Below are positions 53,844-62,419 of a stretch of DNA of 64,000 bases, in pieces. Source of the stretch: Verrucomicrobiota bacterium (GTDB taxonomy: Bacteria > Verrucomicrobiota > Verrucomicrobiae > Limisphaerales > UBA11358); NCBI GenBank assembly GCA_014860005.1, contig JACZKP010000092.1, forward strand, positions 41,511 to 105,510. Reading direction: 5' to 3'. Each line of letters opens with the position of its first letter. Position 1 is the first letter of the stretch. Below the pieces are notes generated by a model. It was not told where the DNA came from and searched no databases. It saw nothing but the letters and a program-made list of their open reading frames with translations. A program made the translations under genes and the position numbers.

Positions 53844-53901
53844 ACTTCCAAGCCGGATCATTTCTTGACGGTGAAGTGGGACGAATCCCGCGCTCCCGGA
53901 T

Positions 53902-56900
53902 TCATCCCACCCGCGCCACCAGCAATACATTTGAATCCCGGCCCGCTGCGGGCTTGATTTCCCAATCGGCAAAGCCCGCCCGCCGCAGTGTTGCTTCCAA
54001 CTCCACCAGGGTCAGGAAGTGCAGTCCTTCGCGTGTTTGGTTGTATCCAATGCGCGTGGCCAGTTGCTCCCACCGATGCACCCGGCGATGCGCGGCGCTC
54101 TCCGCCCGCGCGCCGTCGCGCAGAATCAACCGCCCGCCCGGACGCAACGCCTGCCGGGCTTTCTTCAGAATCAATTGCTGCTTCTCCGGTGCCCAATAAT
54201 GCAGCACGTCCAACAACAGAATCGCGTCGCACGCCGGATAGTCGTGTTCGAGGATATCGCCCGTCTCGAAACGTATGCGCGGATGCTCCGGTGCAGTGCG
54301 TTGGGCCACGCGGATTTTATCTTCGTCATAATCCAAGCCGAGGAAAGTACGCTGGTCGGTGAAGCATGCGAGCCAGTGTGTGGCCAGGCCGTAGCCGCAG
54401 CCCAAATCAAGGATGAATCCCTGGCGCGGCACCACGCCGTCCAGCGCGGGGAACACCGGGTCGAGCTTCAGTTTCCACAAGACGAACACCTCCACGGTCT
54501 TTCTCTGGTAACGGTAGAGCCGCGCCACTTTGCGGCGCACGACGCGTGGGGTGTTGATTTCGTCGAGTTGGTGTTGCAGGCCTTCGCGAACGACGGTCTC
54601 GCAATAGCGCATCAACTCCAGGCTGCCGCGCGAGTAATCAAAGTTCCGCGGCGTGATACGAGGATACGCTCGCACCGTGACGTGATACGGCTCAAACCAG
54701 TACGCATCGCGCGGCATGGCGGTGTTTGTGTCGCACAATATGATTGGCAAAATGTCCTGCTTTAGTTCGATCGCCAGCTCGAACGCGCCTCGGTGAAACC
54801 GTTGCAGAAAACCGTCATGCGAACGTGTGCCCTCCGGATAAAAATGCACGCACGCACCCTCGGCCAGCCGCTCGCGGCAGCGCCGCAACGTCGTCACCGG
54901 ATCATTCGGCTCGACCATCACATGGCCCAGCACCTTGCAGCCAATGCCCAGCATGGGTTCATCAAACACCCGTTTCTTGGCGGTCTGCCTCACGTCGCCG
55001 GGCAGACTCACAATCAACATCACGTCCACCGCTGACTGGTGATTGCTGATGACGATGCACGGTGGCGAGAACGTTTCCGGCGTGAGGTTTTTAAAATCCA
55101 GTTTGCCAAATGGCAGCCCTTTGACCACTCCGCGCGCTATCCAGCGCGTGGCGCGGCGCAAACGGTCAGCCGCGGTACGTCGCGAAACGATGTTCAGAAC
55201 CGGCCGCAGCACGTAATAGAGGAACAACTGGCTGCCACCCAAGTGGAGCAGTACCCAAAGCGTGCCGAGCGGATGCCACCAACGCGGCGCGCCGCGCGGC
55301 GGTGGCTTGAACAGCAGCAAGTCCATGCACAAAGGCGTCAGGACCACCGTCGCAAGGAATGCAAAGCCCATGCCCAGCAGCACCGTCACGCCCATCGAAA
55401 AAAGCACCGGATGATCCGCCAGCACTAGCACGCCGAAACCGAAGATGGTGGTGAGCGCCGAGATCAACACCGAGGCGCTGGTGACCGCGAGCCGTTGCGG
55501 GCGGCCCCGCCACTCGTCCAGTTTGCTCGACACCAGAAAAACGCTGTAGTCCTCACCAATGCCGACAATGAAAATGACGAATACGCTGTTCATCAGATCA
55601 ATGGGCACGCCCAGCCAGCCCATCGCGCCGAAGGTCCACAACAATCCGAACACCAGCGGGAGCAGCGTCACCGCGACCAACTCAACCGCCGCGAGCATTA
55701 AGTAAAGAATCACCGCCACCACCACCACGGCCCAGAACGCGAACTGCCCCAATCCCTGCTTGGCCAGTGCGGCGATGTGATTCGCAAAGTCTTTTCCGTC
55801 GAGCACGATCAAGCCGGGCAGCGCCGCGCGCAAGCTGTCCACGTCCGCACGTTCCTTAAGTTTGACCAGCGTGCTCACCGCGTTGTCATCCGCGTCCAAT
55901 GCCACCCGCTCATTCAAAAGCTGTTCCAGCGGCGTGCCACGAAAGGCCGCCAGTGTCAGCAACGCCGGCTCGCCTTCAACGCATTGCCAAAATCTTGCGA
56001 ACGCATCCGCGCGAAAACCGAGTTCGCCGCTGATCTGCTCCAGCGTTTGGCGCAAGGCCGCGCGGCGTTCCGGCGTCCAGAATGTGCGCCACCGCTGGAG
56101 GTTCGCCGTCTGCGTGGCCGGCGATGGACACACCGATGCCAGCGAAAAGACGGCGGACACGTTGGGATCGCGGGCCAGAATCTCCGCGGCTTGATCGTTC
56201 TTCGCCAGCGCCTCCTCGGGCGTCGCACCCCGCGCCACCACCAGGGTCGTGCCCAGCGCGCTGCCCCAGGTTTCGCTGATCAAGGCCTCGTCGCGGCGCG
56301 TGGATTCGGTGATGCCATTGAGCTTGGCGATGTCGCCTTCGAAACGCAGTCGTTGCACACCGAATCCGGTTACCACCGTCAACGCAACGACGAACACCAC
56401 GAGCCAGACGCGCCGGCGCGATTGCCAGTTGAAGTATTTCTCCAAACCCCGCGTCAGCCACAACGGCGCCCGGCCACCGGTCCTGGCCTTGGCCACCGGC
56501 ACGAGCAACGGCAGAATCAGCAGCGCAAAGAGCACCGAGAACAACACGCCGATCGCTCCGAACAGTCCGAGTTGCTGATAACCCAGCATCGGCGAGCCCA
56601 TCAACACCAGGAACGCCGCGATGCTTGTCAGCCCGCCGAGACTCACCGGAAACACCAGCCGGCTCAAGTGCCGCCCTACCGAGGCGTGATCCGTGCCGGC
56701 GGCGTCATCCAGGTGATACATGACGTGGATTGCGTAATCCACCGTGATGCCGATGGCGATGCTGGCGAAACCCGTGGCAATGGCCGAGAGATGGCCCTGC
56801 CAGAGCGCCAGCACCACGCCCGCCATCAAGGTCCCGAACAATGACGGCAGAAACGTCACCGCCGCGAGCCAGCGCCGCCGGTACACCGTGAGAAACAAAA

Positions 56901-57741
56901 GCAACATTGCCGCCATGCCGATGGTGATGCAGCGCACGGCGTCGGCCTTGATGATGGTGGCGTTGTCCACCGACATGCGATGACCGCCCGTGATCGCCAC
57001 GTGAACCCCGGGAAATTCCTGCTCCACTGCACGCGCCGCCCGCAACAGGTCCTGCACCAGCGCCACGCTGTCACGGGAATCGGACGAGCCGAACTTCGGC
57101 TCCGCCATGAGCAGCACGTGACGGCCGTCACCGCTGGTGATGCGGCCATCCACGATTTGTGACTCACCGAAGCCGGTTTGCAGCGGCATCACCTTGGCCA
57201 GCACCAGCGCGCTCATACCAATTGGGTCCGCGGCGACCACGTCCTTGAGCACCATGCCTTCCGGCCCGGCGAGCTTTCGGCGCATCGTGGTGAGGTACTC
57301 GCGCACTGCGGCGGGTTCGAGCTTGGGGGCCAGTGCCACCGCGTCGGCCTCAGTGAACAGCACCGGCAACGCGCCGGTCAGGTAATCAATCACCTGCTGC
57401 TGGCCGCCCATTTCCACGCGATACATGATCCGCACAAAAACCGGGTTCGTGACCAGGAGTGAATAAAACTGATCCGCCGCTGCCGCCAGGGTGTCGGGAT
57501 CGTCGCGGTTGATGCCCACGTCGAGATACACACGGTCAATCTGACGAAACTTGCGCAGCGCGTAACGGTACTCATCCACCAGCGGATCATCCTGCGGCAA
57601 CGTGGAGAGAATGTCCTCCTCCAGTTCAATGCGCAGCGAGACGACCACACCTGCCATCGCGATCAGCAAGGTGACGCCCAGCACCCAGCGCCGGTGCGCC
57701 ACCAGCCAGAGATACAAACGCGTGTAGAGGTCCGGCTTCAT
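53902..57741 (-). CDS. Three-domain protein: MMPL/RND exporter, PlsC acyltransferase, SAM methyltransferase
   Basis: A 1279-residue protein from the ATG at 57741. Residues 1-815 are an RND/MMPL exporter with about 12 membrane helices and two periplasmic loops (ITVDYAIHVMYHLDDAAG and GIGEDYSVFLVSSKLDEW). Residues of about 870-1030 are PlsC-like, with NHQSAVD at 900-906 and FYPEGTRS at 967-974. Residues of about 1108-1279 are a class I methyltransferase (ILDLGCGYGLATHW, LGLDYDEDKIRVA). Aryl-polyene loci have these as separate genes; here export, acyl transfer and methylation are one chain. The gene converges with the cluster and probably acts with it. Confidence 0.88.
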   Translation of the reverse strand: MKPDLYTRLYLWLVAHRRWVLGVTLLIAMAGVVVSLRIELEEDILSTLPQDDPLVDEYRYALRKFRQIDRVYLDVGINRDDPDTLAAAADQFYSLLVTNPVFVRIMYRVEMGGQQQVIDYLTGALPVLFTEADAVALAPKLEPAAVREYLTTMRRKLAGPEGMVLKDVVAADPIGMSALVLAKVMPLQTGFGESQIVDGRITSGDGRHVLLMAEPKFGSSDSRDSVALVQDLLRAARAVEQEFPGVHVAITGGHRMSVDNATIIKADAVRCITIGMAAMLLLFLTVYRRRWLAAVTFLPSLFGTLMAGVVLALWQGHLSAIATGFASIAIGITVDYAIHVMYHLDDAAGTDHASVGRHLSRLVFPVSLGGLTSIAAFLVLMGSPMLGYQQLGLFGAIGVLFSVLFALLILPLLVPVAKARTGGRAPLWLTRGLEKYFNWQSRRRVWLVVFVVALTVVTGFGVQRLRFEGDIAKLNGITESTRRDEALISETWGSALGTTLVVARGATPEEALAKNDQAAEILARDPNVSAVFSLASVCPSPATQTANLQRWRTFWTPERRAALRQTLEQISGELGFRADAFARFWQCVEGEPALLTLAAFRGTPLEQLLNERVALDADDNAVSTLVKLKERADVDSLRAALPGLIVLDGKDFANHIAALAKQGLGQFAFWAVVVVAVILYLMLAAVELVAVTLLPLVFGLLWTFGAMGWLGVPIDLMNSVFVIFIVGIGEDYSVFLVSSKLDEWRGRPQRLAVTSASVLISALTTIFGFGVLVLADHPVLFSMGVTVLLGMGFAFLATVVLTPLCMDLLLFKPPPRGAPRWWHPLGTLWVLLHLGGSQLFLYYVLRPVLNIVSRRTAADRLRRATRWIARGVVKGLPFGKLDFKNLTPETFSPPCIVISNHQSAVDVMLIVSLPGDVRQTAKKRVFDEPMLGIGCKVLGHVMVEPNDPVTTLRRCRERLAEGACVHFYPEGTRSHDGFLQRFHRGAFELAIELKQDILPIILCDTNTAMPRDAYWFEPYHVTVRAYPRITPRNFDYSRGSLELMRYCETVVREGLQHQLDEINTPRVVRRKVARLYRYQRKTVEVFVLWKLKLDPVFPALDGVVPRQGFILDLGCGYGLATHWLACFTDQRTFLGLDYDEDKIRVAQRTAPEHPRIRFETGDILEHDYPACDAILLLDVLHYWAPEKQQLILKKARQALRPGGRLILRDGARAESAAHRRVHRWEQLATRIGYNQTREGLHFLTLVELEATLRRAGFADWEIKPAAGRDSNVLLVARVG

Positions 57742-58015
57742 CAAGCTGATCTGGAAAGGCGCGTAAGCTGTCGGCTGGGATATCTGGGCCAGGCGATCCG
57801 GCAGCGCTTGGGCTCAAGGAGCTTCATTCAACGGCTTTGGGGTTCGCGTCATTTCGCCAGAAGGTGGAAGAGGCGAAAGGGCGGTGTCAATCCCGCCGTC
57901 GGCAGTCATCCGCATGCTGGAGCAGGAGTTGCCAGACTATAGCGGCATAAAGAATTCTATAGTCGTTCATTGGCCGGAGAAAAAACACAGCGTGCCGGAC
58001 GCCGGAACCGCTTTG
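57742..58015. other. Upstream region of the three-domain exporter gene
   Basis: No gene was recognised. The stretch should hold the promoter for the exporter fusion gene on the minus strand. It has a high proportion of GGCG-rich sequence followed by an AT-rich segment (AAAGAATTCTATAGTCGTTC, about 57949-57968). Confidence 0.4.
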
Positions 58016-58165
58016 GAGTGCGCTGACTTGTCCGCGCTTTTGGCAGGCGACTGGTCGCCGTCAAACGCGGGACACATTACCAACTTCCCACGCGCCACTC
58101 CGCGCGGCGCTGCTTCGCCGACAAGTCGGCGAAGCCGGCAAAGCGGTGACAAGTCACCGCACTCC
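58016..58165. repeat. Family C MITE-like element, intergenic copy
   Basis: A 150-bp unit with the same ends as at 33225 and 39952: GGAGTGCGCTGACTTGTCCG at one end and GGTGACAAGTCACCGCACTC at the other. It has an internal GGCAGGCGACTGGTCGCCGT and a CGACAAGTCGGCGAAG hairpin. It lies between the exporter gene and the aminotransferase. Confidence 0.85.
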
Positions 58166-58286
58166 AAAATCCTCGTGGCGCGCGAGGTTTTGTCCAGCCC
58201 CTAGCCTCTCGACGTTCTCCTTTTCCCCATTTCGCCCGGACAGGCGGGACGCGCTGTCCTACTTGGGTTGCAGCAGTGCCGCGGTG

Positions 58287-59375
58287 CTACAACTGCTTGA
58301 CGGCGCTGTCCACGGCGACAAACAACTCACTCATTGAGGCTTCTGTTTCGTCGCCCATGTTCGAGATGCGGAAGGTCGTGCCTTTGATTTTTCCATAGCC
58401 ACCGTCAATCAGGAAGCCCTGGTCCTTCACCAGCTTTTGCAGCTTTGGCACATCCACGGTTCGTCCGCCGGGCTTGGCGCCGTTGTTGACGCAGGTAAGC
58501 GTGAGCGATTCAAATCCCTTTTCCGGGAACAGCGTGAAGCCGTGGCGCGCCGCCCAGTCGTGGGTCATCTGGTTGGTTTTGCGATGGCGGGCATAACGAT
58601 TTTCCAGCCCCTCGGCCAGGAATTCATCCAGCTTCGAGCTGAGCGCGTAAGTGTGCGCAATGCTCGGGGTGCTGGGCGTCATGTTTTGTTCCGCGTTTTT
58701 CTGGAACTCCACCAGATCGAAATAATAACCGCGATCTTTCGCCGTGGCCGCTTTCGCGAGCGCGGCGGGGGAACACACGAACACGGCGAACCCCGGCGGC
58801 AACGCAAACGCCTTCTGCGTCCCCGCCAGCAAAACGTCAATGCCCAGTTCATCGAACTTGAGCGGCACGGCGCTCATCGAACTGACCGAGTCCACGATGA
58901 ACATTACGTCCGGATACTTTTTCTTCAACGCGGCGATCTCTGCCAGCGGACTCATCACGCCGGTGGACGTTTCATTGTGGATCAGGGTGAGCGCGTCAAA
59001 CTGGCCGGTGGCGAGTTTCTGGTCCACAGCTTCGGCGCGGATGGGCGAGCCCCACGGCACTTGCAGCGCCTCGGCCTCCTTGCCGCAGCGCTTCGACACG
59101 TCGAACCACTTGTCCGAGAACGCGCCGCACATGCAATTGAGGACCTTCTTGCCGACGAGATTGCGGATAGCGCCCTCCATAATGCCCCACGCACTGGAAG
59201 TAGAGAGAAAGACGAGCTGCTTCGTCGCGAGCAACTGCTGCAACTGCGGCTGCAGCTTCGCGTATAGGTCTTTGAACCCCTGCCCGCGATGGCCGATCAT
59301 CGGCGAGCAAAACGCTTTGAAGGTCTTTTCGCTGACTTCGACCGGGCCGGGAATGTGCAATTTCACGTGTGCCAT
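58287..59375 (-). CDS. Class V aminotransferase (alanine/serine-glyoxylate type)
   Basis: A 362-residue PLP enzyme. IPGPVEVSEKTFKAFCSPMI and GHRGQGFKDLYAKLQPQLQQ open the fold. LIHNETSTGVMSPLAEIAAL and FIVDSVSSMSAVPLKFDELG contact PLP, and the Schiff-base lysine lies in LLAGTQKAFALPPG. This pattern fits the alanine:glyoxylate/serine-pyruvate aminotransferase branch. It may serve glycine/serine or phosphonate metabolism. It is unlikely to belong to the polyene cluster, as a family C element and a promoter region separate them. Confidence 0.87.
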   Translation of the reverse strand: MAHVKLHIPGPVEVSEKTFKAFCSPMIGHRGQGFKDLYAKLQPQLQQLLATKQLVFLSTSSAWGIMEGAIRNLVGKKVLNCMCGAFSDKWFDVSKRCGKEAEALQVPWGSPIRAEAVDQKLATGQFDALTLIHNETSTGVMSPLAEIAALKKKYPDVMFIVDSVSSMSAVPLKFDELGIDVLLAGTQKAFALPPGFAVFVCSPAALAKAATAKDRGYYFDLVEFQKNAEQNMTPSTPSIAHTYALSSKLDEFLAEGLENRYARHRKTNQMTHDWAARHGFTLFPEKGFESLTLTCVNNGAKPGGRTVDVPKLQKLVKDQGFLIDGGYGKIKGTTFRISNMGDETEASMSELFVAVDSAVKQL

Positions 59376-59525
59376 AGGGCGCGCATTTTCCCAAACGCGA
59401 AGCGCAACGCAAGAACGGGATTGTGGGTGGAACGGGTGGTTCAGAGTTAAATCCTCATGATGAACTGAGTGACAGTCGTCAATGCACGATGAACCATGTG
59501 CGGAATTTTGGTGGTGATCAAAGGT

Positions 59526-60692
59526 TCAGAAATCCTTCGGCAGTCGCAAAATTCTCTCCAATCGTTTCGTGCCCGCGACTTCCGCCCGCCAATCGGCCCT
59601 CTGGAACTTGCCTGACGGCAGTGATTCCTCAATCAGAGAAGCTATTTCGTCCGCAGTCACGACAGTCACTTCGTACGTTCCTTCACCGGTAAGATTCCTG
59701 GCTTGGGCCTCCATGCAGCGGCAGATCAGTGTGCCTACGTCTCGCGTCCCGCGGTTCAGATAGACAATCGGCCCCATGGCCACCGGCGAATCGCTCAACA
59801 CGCGCGCCACCACCACTGAGGGTGTTTCAGTGAGACTACGTTCGACCGCAAAGCGACGGTTCGGTAGCGGTGGGCCGAATTCGCGGATTGCCGCCGCTTC
59901 GAGATTTTGAGAAGCAAAAACGAGTTCCGCTCCCGACGTGTCCGCCAACACTTCCCAAATCATCGGCAGGCCGGCGGTATTGTGAGTGATGCGGACGCCT
60001 TGGGCGGGCAGCAATGGTGAATTCGTGTTGGCGCCGGCGGGATAGCGCCAGAAGAACGTCACCCGCTCGAGTTTTCGGCCCATCAACTCGACGTGCCCTT
60101 CATGGACAAAGATCGGAGTCATGGGACTGTCGTTGACGAAATTCGTGCCCCGCACCTCTTGCATGATCAGCGGCGTGGATTTGCGTTGCAGTTCGCTGCC
60201 GGCTTCGGGGTCGGCAGGTTTGAACAGCATCACGTCCGCAAAGTGCAGGTCCGCACGGGAGTAAATCGCGTCGCGCGGAATCGCGGGCGGTGGTTCGTGT
60301 TCGCCCCGGCAGCCAGTCAGCAAGAACCCGGCACACAACGCGAGCGCAGCGCAGAGGCGTGCGGCGAGTCCGTGGCTACCAATGGCAGGTTCATGGAGAG
60401 TCTCCACGATTTCGGAGCCGGGCATTGGGGCCATGAACCGTGGCTGCGACGCCCCGTCGCAGGCGGTGGCCGCAGCGCCCCCGCTGCGGCAGACGGCGGG
60501 AGAAAGGCGACGGGGCGTCGCAGCCACGGGAGGTTCATGGAAAGTCTCCACCTCCAAATGTGGACGCGAATTTGGACCATGAACCGACGACGATCCGCGA
60601 CGGTAGTGGCACGGGCGTCTCGCCCGTGCGAATCGAATTGAACAGGCGGGACGCCTGTGCCCCTCCGGTTCATGGAAGAGTTTCCGTTTCAT
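59526..60692 (-). CDS. Putative lipoprotein with repeat-expanded N-terminus
   Basis: A 388-residue protein. The ATG at 60692 overlaps the TGA of the HpnA-like gene. It begins MKRKLFHEP, then two repeat-derived stretches of 45 and 48 residues each ending with FHEP or LHEP. Next comes AIGSHGLAARL and a lipoprotein signal (CAALALCAGFLLTGC, lipobox Cys128). If both repeats are removed, the start becomes MKRKLFHEPAIGSHGLAARL, an ordinary 35-residue lipoprotein leader. The mature part has no recognised domain; RRFAVERSLTETPSVVVARV and MEAQARNLTGEGTYEVTVVT are beta-rich. Function unknown. Confidence 0.65.
   Translation of the reverse strand: MKRKLFHEPEGHRRPACSIRFARARRPCHYRRGSSSVHGPNSRPHLEVETFHEPPVAATPRRLSPAVCRSGGAAATACDGASQPRFMAPMPGSEIVETLHEPAIGSHGLAARLCAALALCAGFLLTGCRGEHEPPPAIPRDAIYSRADLHFADVMLFKPADPEAGSELQRKSTPLIMQEVRGTNFVNDSPMTPIFVHEGHVELMGRKLERVTFFWRYPAGANTNSPLLPAQGVRITHNTAGLPMIWEVLADTSGAELVFASQNLEAAAIREFGPPLPNRRFAVERSLTETPSVVVARVLSDSPVAMGPIVYLNRGTRDVGTLICRCMEAQARNLTGEGTYEVTVVTADEIASLIEESLPSGKFQRADWRAEVAGTKRLERILRLPKDF
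60383..60680. repeat. Family E palindromes bounded by GGTTCATGGA direct repeats, in frame
   Basis: GGTTCATGGA occurs at 60388, 60532 and 60667, spacings of 144 and 135 bp. The first interval has a large palindrome with 21-bp arms beginning GTGGCTGCGACGCCCCGTCG, flanking a second pair (GCCGCAGCGCCCCCGCTGCGGC). The second interval holds GGCACGGGCGTCTCGCCCGT and a GGCGGGACGCCTG hairpin. Both sit inside the lipoprotein gene, and both intervals are divisible by three. Confidence 0.82.
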
Positions 60693-61696
60693 TGTTTGAC
60701 GTAACCGTTGGCACGGAACCACGCCACGGCGTCCGTGAGAGCTTCGCGGGGTGGTGTCTGTGGCAAACCAAGTTCACGGATGGCCTTGGCAGGATTGAAA
60801 AACATTTTGTACTTCGCCATACGCACACCGCCGAGCGGGGCTTTGGGTGGCTTGCCGGTCAGCCCGGACATCGCTTCGTTCGCGTGAGCGGCTGCCAGCG
60901 CGACCCAATAGGGAACGCGCGTGTGCGGCGCGGGCACGCCGGTGATTTCCTCCAGAACTGCGAACGCCTGTTGCATCGTCCAGTTTCCATCTGCGTGGCC
61001 GAGAATGTAACGTTCGCCAATGCGCCCGCGTTCGGCGGCGAAAATGTGGCCGATGGCGACATCCCGTACATGAACCCAATTGAGGCCGGTGTCGAGATAA
61101 GCAGGCATCGCGCGGTTCAAGAAATCCACGATCACCTGCCCGGTGGGGGTGGGTTTCACGTCGCGCGGACCAATGGGTGCGCTGGGATTCACGATGACAA
61201 CGGGAGCACCGTTGCGCGCCAGTTCCACGGCGACCTGTTCGGCCTGCCATTTGGAGCGTTTGTAGTGATTGCTCATCTGCGCTCCGGCCACCATGGTGGT
61301 TTCGTCGGTTGGCACCACCGCGCCGTTGACCTCCCGCGGCAGTCCGATGCAACCGACGGTGCTCGTATAGACGATGCGCGAACAGCCCATTGCGGCTGCG
61401 GCTTCGAGCACATGGCGCGTGCCTTCGACGTTGGCGGCATACATGGGCGCGTAATCTCGTAACCAAAGGTGATAACTCGCCGCGACGTGGAAACACCAGT
61501 CGCATCCGTCCATCGCCGCCTTCAACGTGTCCCGCTGGCCAAGATTGCCTTCCACACGCTCGAACTTGGCGTCCGCCAGTCCGCGCAAATCGCTGTACTG
61601 CCGGAGCAGGGCCTTGACCTGATGCCCGCGCGCGACAAGTTCATGCACGAGATTCGCGCCGATGAATCCCGAAGCGCCAGTCACAAAACATTTCAT
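60689..61696 (-). CDS. hpnA: HpnA-like NAD-dependent epimerase/reductase
   Basis: A 335-residue short-chain dehydrogenase of the extended (atypical) type. FVTGASGFIGANLVHELVAR is the NAD site. HVAASYHLWLRDYAPMYAAN, VEGTRHVLEAAAAMG and the HYKRSKWQAEQVAVELAR block (the catalytic Tyr-x3-Lys) are present, as is VVIVNPSAPIGPRDVKPTPT. The last, and NWVHVRDVAIGHIFAAERGR, are highly characteristic of hopanoid-associated HpnA/DFR-like enzymes. No hopanoid cyclase is in the window. Its stop codon overlaps the next ATG. Confidence 0.8.
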   Translation of the reverse strand: MKCFVTGASGFIGANLVHELVARGHQVKALLRQYSDLRGLADAKFERVEGNLGQRDTLKAAMDGCDWCFHVAASYHLWLRDYAPMYAANVEGTRHVLEAAAAMGCSRIVYTSTVGCIGLPREVNGAVVPTDETTMVAGAQMSNHYKRSKWQAEQVAVELARNGAPVVIVNPSAPIGPRDVKPTPTGQVIVDFLNRAMPAYLDTGLNWVHVRDVAIGHIFAAERGRIGERYILGHADGNWTMQQAFAVLEEITGVPAPHTRVPYWVALAAAHANEAMSGLTGKPPKAPLGGVRMAKYKMFFNPAKAIRELGLPQTPPREALTDAVAWFRANGYVKQ

Positions 61697-61864
61697 ACCG
61701 TGCCGATGATCCGGCTTCGGGAGCGCAGTTCAAACCAATTTGGCTGAGATCGGTGGAAAGTTCACCCTCCGGCACTTTCGAACCACAGCTCAGTCACACA
61801 GCGTTCCAAAGTTTTTGTAATTTGTTGCATCGGGTCGCTTGACACTGGCACGTGCTTTGCAATC

Positions 61865-62296
61865 ATGCGTTGTCGTATGCCGGTAAAAAGCAGTTTGCGA
61901 AAGAAGCGAGCCACGCGCCAGGAAGCGCGGGAGTTAGACGTGCAAATCCATTTCATGGAGGGCCTCGTCCGGCGCGATCCTGAATACGTGGATGCGCTGC
62001 AACTGCTGGGCGATCACTACACCCAGCGCGGCAAATACGATCAGAGTCTCAAGGTGGATGAGCGGCTCTCGCATCTGCAACCGAATGATCCGCTGGTCTA
62101 TTACAACCTCGCGTGCAGCTACTCGTTGAACGATCACCTCGAACTCGCCGCCGCCGCCCTGGAGAAAGCCATCAATCTCGGTTACCGCGATTTCACCTGG
62201 CTGGCCAAGGACCCGGACCTGCGAAATCTGCGCAAGCATCCCCTCTTTCAGCCGATCAAAGAAAAAGTGCGCCGGTTGAAAATCAACGTGCGTTGA
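61865..62296 (+). CDS. Small TPR protein
   Basis: A 143-residue protein (ATG at 61865; ATG at 61877 is also possible). After a basic N-terminus (MPVKSSLRKKRATRQEAREL) it has two or three TPR-type helical pairs (YVDALQLLGDHYTQRGKYDQ, DPLVYYNLACSYSLNDHLEL, AAAALEKAINLGYRDFTWLA). The same TPR-like end (DPDLRNLRKHPLFQPI) is common in single-TPR proteins. It probably mediates protein contacts; no partner is evident. Confidence 0.75.
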   Translation: MRCRMPVKSSLRKKRATRQEARELDVQIHFMEGLVRRDPEYVDALQLLGDHYTQRGKYDQSLKVDERLSHLQPNDPLVYYNLACSYSLNDHLELAAAALEKAINLGYRDFTWLAKDPDLRNLRKHPLFQPIKEKVRRLKINVR

Positions 62297-62319
62297 GTTG
62301 AATCGCTTGCCGCGGCAAC

Positions 62320-62345
62320 GTAGCCGCCGACGTGAGGAGGCGGAT
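62320..62345. repeat. Family B palindrome, single arm
   Basis: GTAGCCGCCGACGTGAGGAG at 62320 matches one arm of the palindrome at 22184-22252. No opposite arm is nearby. It lies in the short gap between the TPR gene and mtnA. Confidence 0.6.
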
Positions 62346-62419
62346 GCTTGCAAGTGCCTGATAATGTCTGCCTACTCATATTGGCACTTGAAGATTCCAG
62401 GCGCGCTTGGAGCAAACTC

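Noticed and set aside
55777..56844. 355-codon plus-strand frame within the MMPL fusion gene
   Set aside because: The minus-strand gene has continuous RND, PlsC and methyltransferase motifs; this frame is an antisense shadow.
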